Below, piece by piece: positions 1 to 4,564 of a stretch of DNA of 7,807 nt. The translations under genes and the position numbers were made by a program. Location: the NCBI GenBank assembly GCA_031553075.1, contig JAVBLX010000089.1, positions 1 through 7,807 on the forward strand, given 5' to 3'. Every line of letters begins with the position of its first letter. Positions within the stretch are counted from its first letter, which is position 1. Source of the DNA: DIGJ01 sp031553075 (lineage in GTDB: Bacteria; Bacillota; Clostridia; Lachnospirales; Lachnospiraceae). The notes below the pieces were generated by a model that worked only from the letters and a program-made list of their open reading frames with translations, did not search any database and was not told the DNA's origin.

Positions 1-136
1 TTGATTTTTCAATCATGCCTTTATCAGCAAGATACTTTATGTTTCCACGAGAATAACCTTCTGCAACCACCATTGCGGTAGTAACTATGCCATTATTTTC
101 TCTTGCCATTTTGATAATTTCTTCAGTTGCTCCCAC
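1..136 (-). CDS. abiEi: AbiEi-family antitoxin, type IV toxin-antitoxin (N-terminal part only)
   Basis: Reading the minus strand from a GTG at 136 gives 45 codons that run off the left edge: VGATEEIIKMARENNG, then IVTTAMVVAEGYSRGNIKYL and ADKGMIEKS. This is the N-terminal winged-helix pattern of AbiEi antitoxins (a short helix, a turn after NNGIV, a recognition helix around SRGNIKYL). In known AbiE systems this protein represses its own promoter and neutralises the nucleotidyltransferase toxin AbiEii, encoded just downstream; here that would lie beyond the left edge. The GTG start is chosen because AAGGAAG ends 8-9 bases before it and a consensus promoter lies just upstream; ATG at residue 10 has no such site. 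The effector domain is outside the window, so a solo AbiEi-like regulator without a toxin cannot be excluded. Confidence 0.75.
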   Translation of the reverse strand, partial: MGATEEIIKMARENNGIVTTAMVVAEGYSRGNIKYLADKGMIEKS

Positions 137-156
137 AATAATTCACTTCCTTTTCG

Positions 157-203
157 TTGACTTTCATGCTTATAATTATAATTTTACATGGCGTAAAAGT
201 CAA
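157..203 (-). promoter_or_regulatory. AbiEi promoter with nested inverted repeats
   Basis: On the minus strand TTGACT (198-203) and TATAAT (175-180) are separated by exactly 17 bases, a near-perfect sigma-A promoter about 40 bases upstream of the GTG at 136. Two inverted repeats overlay it: TTTTAC/GTAAAA with a 5-base centre inside the spacer (182-198), and a wide pair TTGACTTT (157-164) / AAAGTCAA (196-203) whose outer arm contains the -35 hexamer. Characterised AbiEi antitoxins autorepress by binding inverted repeats in their own promoter, so these are good operator candidates; binding is inferred. Confidence 0.7.
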
Positions 204-206
204 TAC

Positions 207-668
207 AAATCGCAGTCCATCGTCCTGCAATTTGCTTATGCCAACAGTAAAAATGCTTTTGTCTTGATTAATGTGACATCTGTTAAGGTTGATGCAGATA
301 AGGCGATTAATGAATCTATTGATGGTAAATATTTCCCAATCTATCTACCAGATGGCTTTATACTTACCTCTCTTGTAACGGCAAATGAAGCTATAAGCTT
401 GGATTTTTTTAACAAAGGGAACAATAAATCTATTACGCTTGTTCAACAGCCTAATTATTCTCATCTTTATCAAGACTCAGAAGATTCAACAATAACGACA
501 AAAAAAGAAATAAATGGACATATTGCTTTTATCACTCAAAAGGATGACTTAATTCATATTATATGGGAAGAAAATGATATTGTCATTAACTTATATAGTT
601 TTGACATTGATTTAGAAGCAACGTTACAGATAGCAGAAAATATTAAATACTATTCGAAAGAGGGATAA
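207..668 (+). pseudogene. 5'-truncated DUF4367-domain protein remnant
   Basis: The open frame has a C-terminal half that reads like the DUF4367 domain found at the end of secreted or anti-sigma-like proteins of Firmicutes: YLPDGFILTSL, then a beta-rich stretch, NGHIAFITQKDDLIHIIWEE, and a closing helix ATLQIAENIKYYS. The frame has no in-frame ATG between the AbiEi promoter and its stop; the only ATG (at 87) lies inside the AbiEi gene on the other strand. No membrane anchor or N-terminal domain precedes DUF4367, although family members normally have one. The usable start is therefore missing, probably cut away at about 204-240 where the frame meets the AbiEi promoter. It ends 5 bases before the next gene and supplies that gene's RBS, so the two were once an operon. 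A short protein from TTG or GTG near 268-280 is possible but has no RBS. Confidence 0.6.
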
Positions 669-673
669 ACAAC

Positions 674-1174
674 ATGAAGAAAATGATAAAATATGTTTTT
701 GTATTTGCACTTATATCTACACTTATATTACCTCAGGTAGCATATTCAAGTGCTACTGAAGCATCCGAAAGAGAAATCGTTTATGAAGAACCGGATAATA
801 CCGATTCCTCTAATATTATCATTACTGATGAATATGAAAATAATACTGGGTTATTACGATATCAAAATGTATCATCCATTTCCCCTACCATATCTATATC
901 TAGCGGAACTGCTAATTGCGCTACTATCGTGGTAATGTATAACAGCAAAGAGGGTCATGTAAACATCTCTTTACAAAAAAGTGCTGATAATTCTAATTTT
1001 AGTAATGTTGCTTCATGGTCGGATGACTATTCTAGTTCAGGTAGTCACTCTTCTTCTGGTAAGGCTTCCGTGACTAATGGATATTACTATAGAAACGAAA
1101 CTACCGTTATCGTAAAGTCAGGAACAACTGTATTAGAAACCATCTATGCCCAATCTAATTCAGTATACTATTAA
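674..1174 (+). CDS. Small secreted protein, DUF6147-like, function unknown
   Basis: 166 residues, starting MKKMIKYVFVFALISTLILP: a lysine-rich n-region, a hydrophobic core to about residue 20 and a likely signal peptidase I site around AYS-SA (residues 23-27), so it should be exported. The mature part is acidic at first (EREIVYEEPD), then Ser/Thr/Tyr-rich and beta-strand-like: ISPTISISSGTANCATIVV, LQKSADNSNFSNVASWSDD, and a GYYYR motif about 30 residues before the C-terminal NSVYY. The pattern SGTANC... LQK... W... GYYYR... SxxxYY recurs in small exported Firmicute proteins that I recall as DUF6147; that family name is from memory. The RBS GAGG lies in the last codons of the upstream DUF4367 remnant. 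A strong terminator follows. DUF4367 genes often sit beside small exported genes, so this may be the cargo of a sigma/anti-sigma cassette whose first genes are gone. Confidence 0.75.
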   Translation: MKKMIKYVFVFALISTLILPQVAYSSATEASEREIVYEEPDNTDSSNIIITDEYENNTGLLRYQNVSSISPTISISSGTANCATIVVMYNSKEGHVNISLQKSADNSNFSNVASWSDDYSSSGSHSSSGKASVTNGYYYRNETTVIVKSGTTVLETIYAQSNSVYY

Positions 1175-1184
1175 GAAGAACGTG

Positions 1185-1214
1185 GGACAGTTGAACTTAT
1201 CAACTGTCCTTTTT
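1185..1214 (+). terminator. Rho-independent terminator after the secreted-protein gene
   Basis: A perfect 10-bp stem, GGACAGTTGA (1185-1194) paired with TCAACTGTCC (1200-1209), a 5-base loop ACTTA, then TTTTT. It begins 10 bases after the stop at 1174 and isolates the secreted-protein unit from the HNH gene. Confidence 0.92.
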
Positions 1215-1242
1215 AAATATTTTGAGAAGGGAACGAAAGTAC

Positions 1243-1271
1243 CATTAAGTTTATGTATTTCATGATACAAT
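1243..1271 (+). promoter_or_regulatory. Candidate extended -10 promoter for the HNH remnant
   Basis: TGATACAAT (1263-1271) is an extended -10 element about 30 bases before the ATG at 1301. The hexamer 17 bases upstream, CATTAA (1243-1248), is a poor -35, as tolerated by extended -10 promoters. The preceding terminator at 1185-1214 means this gene needs its own promoter. Confidence 0.45.
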
Positions 1272-1300
1272 TATTTCAAATAAAAGCGGGAGGTATTGGG

Positions 1301-1678
1301 ATGGAAGTCAAAGAAGTAATTAAGGAAAGATACTGTAGAAATGGTTTTGGGGTGATTTCTGAAGAGGATATTGAGAAACTGGAAACAGAATTTTCTATTT
1401 CAACTAAGAAAGTAAAAGATGCACTGAAGGAATGTAATTGTGAAATTTATTTTAGTCGTCCGAAAATGCCAAAAGAGCCAGAAATTTATCACGAGCAGAT
1501 TAATAAATTCATTTTACAAAAGGATATGATGAAACCCAAATATGCACAAAACAAGACACTCAGCAAAGCATGTAAGGGAAAGACTTGGAATTTAATGCGT
1601 GAAAAACTAATTGGCAGTAATTATGGTTCATGTCAAATTTGCGGTTATGCTCCTGAAAACACTTCTGTTCTTTTGAGC
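1301..1678 (+). pseudogene. HNH-type nuclease, C-terminally truncated
   Basis: ATG at 1301 follows GGGAGG by 7 bases, so it is preferred to the upstream in-frame ATG at 1253. About 126 residues look like real protein: a charged N-terminal helical part (MEVKEVIKERYCRNGFGVIS), then KGKTWNLMREKLIGSNYGSC and QICGYAPENTSVLLS. CxxC (residues 111 and 114) after a W-xx-R-K helix is the start of the zinc-binding HNH module seen in small Firmicute endonucleases, where a histidine, a second CxxC-type pair and the catalytic HNH residues should follow. None of these follow. From about 1679 the frame runs into pyrimidine-rich sequence giving implausible protein (runs of L, F, S and P) up to a stop at 1931-1933. 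I read this as a deletion or insertion junction that removed the catalytic half. Function before decay is inferred: nuclease, possibly defence-related. Confidence 0.6.
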
Positions 1679-1741
1679 CTCAATTTCCCCCTATATTCAA
1701 CCCGATTTTTCCCTTCCTGTACCTTCCTTGTAATCTTCCCC

Positions 1742-1769
1742 CTACTGCTTTTACTCTACTGCTTTTACT
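1742..1769. repeat. Tandem 14-bp repeat, two copies
   Basis: CTACTGCTTTTACT occurs twice back to back (1742-1755, 1756-1769). A close relative, CTACTGCTTACTCT, lies at 3895-3908 as one arm of the DUF3892 terminator, so the repeat may derive from a copied or displaced terminator arm. Confidence 0.85.
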
Positions 1770-1949
1770 CTTCTACCATTTCCCCACCTTTCAATTCCGC
1801 CCAATTTCGCATTTCCTCTCGCTTTCGCCCAACTATCCCCATTCCCCATAGCAATGCCACAAATCGCCACACACGCCCCCACAAAGGCAACACAGTCGCC
1901 CTTGGCAACTCGTCCCATAAGTACTTCATATGAGCGTATTCATTTCCCC

Positions 1950-1983
1950 AAAAAAAAGATACAATATTCACCCATACTGTATC
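1950..1983 (-). terminator. Strong minus-strand terminator with no intact gene upstream
   Basis: Read on the minus strand: GATACAGTAT (1974-1983), loop GGGTGA, ATATTGTATC (1958-1967) forming a 10-bp stem with one G-U pair, followed by eight Ts (1950-1957). The nearest intact minus-strand gene upstream is the HipA-like kinase ending at 2373, about 390 bases away. Between them lie only the integrase and phosphatase-start remnants. The terminator probably belonged to a gene now lost. Confidence 0.85.
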
Positions 1984-2055
1984 TCCCATTCCCTTACTAT
2001 CCTTATCTTTCCTGCACTCGAGTCTCATTCACGTATAATCATTTTGCTACAAATC

Positions 2056-2075
2056 ATTGGTGTAAAATTGGTGTA
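2056..2075. repeat. Short direct repeat ATTGGTGTA, 11-base period
   Basis: ATTGGTGTA occurs at 2056-2064 and 2067-2075 with AA between. On the minus strand it reads ACACCAAT twice. It lies about 70 bases beyond the phosphatase-start fragment at the integrase end of the collapsed element, so it could be an integrase arm-type site or residual integrase tail sequence; neither is shown. Confidence 0.6.
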
Positions 2076-2132
2076 CTTTTTCCTTCTCACACCTCACAAA
2101 CCCTTACCCACACTGCACTTTCTCCCACATCA

Positions 2133-2171
2133 TCATTTTCTGCCGTGGCAGACGAACATTATCTTTGTCAT
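2133..2171 (-). pseudogene. LMW protein tyrosine phosphatase start fragment, copy 1
   Basis: From ATG at 2171 the minus strand reads MTKIMFVCHG and then RK and a TGA at 2133-2135. MTKIMFVCHG is the typical opening of bacterial low-molecular-weight protein tyrosine phosphatases, where C8 is the catalytic cysteine of CxxxxxR(S/T) and the family continues NICRSPMAEF. Here the reading stops making sense right after the tenth codon (GGC, 2142-2144). AAAGAGG (2182-2188) lies 10 bases before the ATG, so a complete translation start is present while the P-loop arginine and all later parts are missing. It sits about 80 bases downstream of the integrase remnant in the same orientation, as expected for an attachment site at the integrase end of an element. 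Confidence 0.6.
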
Positions 2172-2237
2172 ATATCTTAAACCTCTTTAAATTGCTATAT
2201 TCTCTTGATTTTTCAGCATTTTCTTTCCTTTTCTCTC

Positions 2238-2270
2238 TGGCATATCTTTTCATAAATTGGCATATCTTTT
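2238..2270. repeat. Direct repeat TGGCATATCTTTT, 20-base period
   Basis: The 13-mer occurs at 2238-2250 and 2258-2270. It lies exactly where the integrase reading frame degenerates after its MGH motif, so it may be a small duplication involved in the decay. Confidence 0.75.
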
Positions 2271-2377
2271 ACCCCAAAAGTAGTAAAAATGTCCCATAAG
2301 GTATTGCAATGTTTTGGGTTCAAGCCACTTTTAGCCATATTCGAGCAAAAGGTATGTCTGCAAACATGTGGGTTAAT
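2250..2377 (-). pseudogene. Tyrosine recombinase (integrase) C-terminal fragment, frameshifted
   Basis: Minus-strand codons from 2377 read INPHVCRHTFCSNMAKSGLN then PK; after a one-base shift they continue LQYLMGHFYYFWGKRYANL and stop at 2250-2252. PHVCRHTFCSNMAKSG-NPK-LQYLMGH is the box II region of phage/ICE integrases: HxxR (HVCR) and the later GH catalytic histidine. The shift falls in an A run (T 2312-2315 on plus) with four bases where five would keep frame. The catalytic-tyrosine segment expected about 10 residues after MGH (xxTxxxYxH) is not readable. The fragment overlaps the last codons of the HipA-like gene, so everything upstream in the integrase (arm-binding, core-binding, first Arg) was removed by a junction at the kinase stop codon. 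Clearly dead. Confidence 0.8.
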
Positions 2378-3554
2378 TATAACCTGTAAATGTAATCTGT
2401 GGTTTCTGTGACATTATCATTGTCTGTAGTTCTTCCACTCTTTCCATAACAGCATTACTTATCATTTCAATTCTTTCTTCGTCCATAAACTCTGATTCAG
2501 AAAAAATCTGTCTGATATCTGCTTTTATATTTTTTAATTCGTCAAACGGTATCCAATCGAAATTCGTCACATGTTCTATTTGCTTAGATGCCTTTGCATA
2601 AAATGGCTTTGACTCTATCTCCTCAAAGGGATTTATGACTTTTGTTAATTTATCGTGCCACAAACTTGTACCACTATCAAAAATAGGAGCTGGACCAATC
2701 CATTCTAAGGTTTCTACGTTTCTGATTGCACCAAAGTTTCCAAAGTGTCTATCTGTATTTGCCATTAAGTAATCAAATACCAACATATAATCTATAAACT
2801 CCTGCATATCTGGAATTCCTAATGTACCACATGCTTCCATGAAATGATTGTATGATGAATTCTGGCTTCTTTTCTTTATAGTCTTATTGATGCTAACTGC
2901 ATTTACTAATTCTGTATTCGTAGTAATAAAATTGTCACACACACTATATGGCACTTTGCCTTCCCATAAAAGTGAATATGGAACAAATTTTTTATAGCCT
3001 AATCGCTGATGTAACTTAGTTGCAAAAACTTCATTTAGAGGTTCTTGCATATATGGGTTACTACCTGCTTTGATTAAACAACGTTTCCCATCTATTATCT
3101 TCCACTTTTTCTTAAGCCATCCATCTGATGTGTTACATGGAGACATCAAATCTATATTGTCTTTTGCTTGCTGACCAAACAAAATATTTCCTACATCATC
3201 AGAAAAATCATTTTCAAAAAAGTTTAGATCCGACCATGTTAAGTGATTTTCACTTGGTTTCATCCAATACTGATCCGATAGACTTAAGCCATAACACTTA
3301 ATCATTAATTGCTCTGTATGCGAAACTTCTAATTTTTCCAATGCTTCTCTTATTCCTGAACGGCTTGCCGGAATAGAACGACCATACCACCATTCATTTA
3401 ATTCTTTTTTATTTGGTATCCCTGTCTTCTTATCAATCCCTATTGGAAGGAAATTAAGATTATGTGCTTTTATAACTTTAATGATAGCTGCAGTATCATC
3501 ATCAATGTTTAACTCTACAACTGGATTATTTTTATTCATTAGTGTACATAGCAT
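2373..3554 (-). CDS. Orphan HipA-like Ser/Thr kinase
   Basis: 393 residues; ATG at 3554 follows AGGAGG by 7 bases. The C-terminal two-thirds carries HipA kinase landmarks: a loop TSDGWLKKKW (142-151), an ATP-binding lysine in CLIKAGS (K162), E171/E175 in QEPLNEVFATKL, the catalytic stretch LMANTDRHFGN (D268, H270, N273) and the metal-binding aspartate in PIFDSGTSLW (D293). The first 130 residues are a Firmicute-type N-terminal part (ELNEWWYGRSIPASR, SLSDQYWMKP, LNFFENDFSDDVG) unlike the E. coli HipA N-subdomain. HipA kinases phosphorylate translation targets such as aminoacyl-tRNA synthetases and normally pair with a HipB DNA-binding antitoxin; none is encoded here, so the substrate and toxin role are open. 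All key residues are intact, unlike its surroundings. It has its own promoter, lies between two phosphatase-start fragments, and its stop abuts an integrase fragment: cargo of a decayed element. Confidence 0.8.
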   Translation of the reverse strand: MLCTLMNKNNPVVELNIDDDTAAIIKVIKAHNLNFLPIGIDKKTGIPNKKELNEWWYGRSIPASRSGIREALEKLEVSHTEQLMIKCYGLSLSDQYWMKPSENHLTWSDLNFFENDFSDDVGNILFGQQAKDNIDLMSPCNTSDGWLKKKWKIIDGKRCLIKAGSNPYMQEPLNEVFATKLHQRLGYKKFVPYSLLWEGKVPYSVCDNFITTNTELVNAVSINKTIKKRSQNSSYNHFMEACGTLGIPDMQEFIDYMLVFDYLMANTDRHFGNFGAIRNVETLEWIGPAPIFDSGTSLWHDKLTKVINPFEEIESKPFYAKASKQIEHVTNFDWIPFDELKNIKADIRQIFSESEFMDEERIEMISNAVMERVEELQTMIMSQKPQITFTGYN

Positions 3555-3588
3555 TGCAAATCCTCCTTCCCATAAAATAACTATTGGT

Positions 3589-3617
3589 ATTATATCACGT
3601 AAAAACTAATATTTCCA
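3589..3617 (-). promoter_or_regulatory. Promoter of the HipA-like kinase (extended -10)
   Basis: Minus strand: TGATATAAT (3589-3597) is a perfect -10 with the extended TGn element, and TGGAAA (3612-3617), 17 bases upstream, is a 4/6 match to the -35 consensus. It sits about 35 bases before the ATG at 3554, inside the presumed element, so the kinase does not depend on the flanking gene for transcription. Confidence 0.75.
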
Positions 3618-3649
3618 TCATATTTCTTAGTCAACGTTTCCTTGTCAAA

Positions 3650-3709
3650 TCAAGCATTTCTAGCATCAGTTAAGGTATCGCCGTGACAAAAAAACATGAT
3701 TTTTATCAT
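3650..3709 (-). pseudogene. LMW protein tyrosine phosphatase start fragment, copy 2
   Basis: From ATG at 3709 the minus strand reads MIKIMFFCHG, then DTLTDARNA and a TGA at 3650-3652. The first ten codons match the LMW-PTP opening as in copy 1 (C8 the catalytic cysteine), and coherence is lost after the same tenth codon GGC (3680-3682). Compared with copy 1, 7 of 30 bases differ, 5 of them in third codon positions, so both were real coding starts that diverged under selection and not one recent duplication. AGGAG (3719-3723) is 9 bases upstream, and both copies share GTTTAA between RBS and ATG. With a promoter further upstream this looks like the native chromosomal start, now cut off from its gene body. 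Confidence 0.6.
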
Positions 3710-3808
3710 CTTGTTAAACTCCTACTAATTGTTTTTTAGTATTCTATTTTGCTTTACATACCATACACTTAATTATTTCTTCGACTACCAAATTTATATC
3801 ACAAGCTC

Positions 3809-3837
3809 ATTTTACCACATAATCTACAAATATCCAA
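3809..3837 (-). promoter_or_regulatory. Candidate promoter of the truncated phosphatase gene
   Basis: Minus strand: TTGGAT (3832-3837), 17-base spacer, TAAAAT (3809-3814) preceded by TGG (extended -10). It would give a leader of about 90 bases before the ATG at 3709. A second TGATATAAA string lies at 3793-3801, so the exact start is uncertain. Apart from this promoter, the RBS and the phosphatase fragment, I see nothing else in 3620-3860. Confidence 0.45.
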
Positions 3838-3860
3838 ATCTTATAAAATGTTTTAGTCAC

Positions 3861-3903
3861 TAAAAGCAGTAGCCAGATGAATCTATCCTCCTGTCTACTG
3901 CTT
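3861..3903 (-). terminator. Terminator of the DUF3892 gene
   Basis: Minus strand: AAGCAGTAG (3895-3903) pairs with CTACTGCTT (3864-3872); after one mismatch, CAG (3891-3893) pairs with CTG (3874-3876). A TTTTA tail follows. It starts about 50 bases after the DUF3892 stop and separates it from the phosphatase promoter. Confidence 0.65.
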
Positions 3904-3955
3904 ACTCTTTAACCCTATTCCAATCTCTCCAGAACATTAGCATTAAGCTCTCATT

Positions 3956-4321
3956 TTAACCTTCAAACTTTCCAGACACAGAAGGCAAATTTCCCAAATT
4001 ATTATTCTCTGTTCCATCCGGCAATGATTTAAGATACTCATTTCCTCGGTTGGTAGAAACCCCAACTCCGCGAATACCTCCTTGTTTAGCCAGAGCAACA
4101 CCTTCTTCTTTGTCCAAAATCTGTCCATCTGAAAGCTGATATCCTCTAACTCGTCCGCCATCCTTTACCAGTGCCGTAATCTCCTTGGCATCTGCATTGG
4201 GTGTAGGAATGTCCTTTATCGCCATCATTGGCAGTATGGACACCATCTTACTTTGACCGCTCAATTCACTTTCATTTTCATTCTCACTACCACTATTTTG
4301 CTCTTTATTTTCTAAATCCAT
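3956..4321 (-). CDS. DUF3892 domain protein, function unknown
   Basis: 121 residues from ATG at 4321, which follows GGAGG by 10 bases. An upstream in-frame ATG at 4450 lies within repeat sequence and lacks an RBS, so it is rejected. Residues 1-25 are acidic, low in complexity and likely disordered (NKEQNSGSENENESELSG). Residues 47-113 match the DUF3892 pattern: ITALVKDGGRVRGYQLSDGQ, DKEEGVALAKQGGIRGVGVS, NRGNEYLKSLPDG, NNNLGNLPSV. The domain is small, probably a beta-alpha fold, common in Firmicutes and without established function. There is no signal peptide or membrane segment, so it is likely cytoplasmic. It follows icd on the same strand but is separated by about 240 bases holding a hairpin and tandem repeats, so it is probably transcribed on its own; I could not place its promoter with confidence. 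Confidence 0.8.
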   Translation of the reverse strand: MDLENKEQNSGSENENESELSGQSKMVSILPMMAIKDIPTPNADAKEITALVKDGGRVRGYQLSDGQILDKEEGVALAKQGGIRGVGVSTNRGNEYLKSLPDGTENNNLGNLPSVSGKFEG

Positions 4322-4447
4322 AAAATTACTTCCTCCTTCAATTTCTATTTTTACATAGCATTTGTAAATAGTATTTTGTCCAAAGAAGAAATAATTATCC
4401 ACTGATTCTATAATTGATATTACACCGATTTGGGCAGCTGATTTTTC

Positions 4448-4493
4448 CAACTGATTACAGCTAATTTTTTCAACTGATTACAGCTAATTTTTT
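4448..4493. repeat. Tandem 23-bp repeat, two full copies plus partials
   Basis: A 23-base unit beginning CAACTGATTACAGC and ending TTTTTT occurs at 4448-4470 and 4471-4493. Degenerate partial units flank it: CAGCTGATTTTTC just before and CAACGATTTTTC just after. The array lies between icd and the DUF3892 gene, upstream of the latter. Confidence 0.9.
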
Positions 4494-4504
4494 CAACGAT
4501 TTTT

Positions 4505-4550
4505 CTATAATCCACAAGATGGCTATAACCCTAAGCGGATTATAGCCATC
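4505..4550 (-). terminator. Hairpin downstream of icd, with an alternative fold
   Basis: GATGGCTATAA (4518-4528) and TTATAGCCATC (4540-4550) form a perfect 11-bp stem with an 11-base loop, starting 15 bases after the icd stop. A competing perfect 9-bp stem pairs CTATAATCC (4505-4513) with GGATTATAG (4537-4545). Neither is followed on the minus strand by a clear T run (CTTGTGG follows the 11-bp stem), so it may be a 3'-end stabilising or processing structure and not a classical terminator. Confidence 0.55.
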
Positions 4551-4564
4551 CTGTTCACTCTTAT

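Larger units (their letters stand above)
1679..2132. other. Gene-poor, strand-asymmetric block (pyrimidines on plus, purines on minus)
   Basis: Between the HNH break and the first phosphatase-start fragment the plus strand is visibly C/T-rich (for example ATTTCCCCC, CTTCCCCCTACT) and the minus strand G/A-rich with many RBS-like GGAAGG and GGGGGAA strings. I see no convincing gene. Two minus-strand frames are open: 87 codons (1765-2028) and 55 codons from ATG at 1918 to TAA at 1751 (MGRVAKGDCVAFVGACVAIC... rich in G, A and C); neither has a clear RBS or a family I recognise. The block contains one strong minus-strand terminator (1950-1983), a 14-bp tandem repeat and an 11-bp-period direct repeat, listed separately. 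It is more likely degraded or junction DNA than a gene. Confidence 0.5.

Noticed and set aside
87..206. ATG at 87 as the start of the DUF4367 protein
   Set aside because: It lies within the AbiEi gene on the opposite strand and translates through that gene's promoter. The hydrophobic N-terminus is accidental and no RBS precedes it.
1742..1769. CRISPR array
   Set aside because: Only two directly abutting 14-mers without spacers. None of the repeat clusters in this window has repeat-spacer architecture, and no cas gene is present.
1765..2028. 87-codon minus-strand open frame (MKYLWDELPRATVLPLWG...)
   Set aside because: It has no good RBS, and a strong minus-strand terminator (1950-1983) lies inside its 5' part. 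Its composition reflects the purine-rich strand, and no family is recognised.
1854..2190. Plus-strand open frames of 108 and 86 codons
   Set aside because: Low-complexity His/Pro/Ser/Leu-rich products of the pyrimidine-rich strand, antisense to the phosphatase-start fragment and with no RBS.
4322..4450. Longer DUF3892 protein starting at 4450
   Set aside because: The extra 43 residues lie next to the tandem repeats and have no RBS, whereas the ATG at 4321 has GGAGG upstream and a typical domain boundary.
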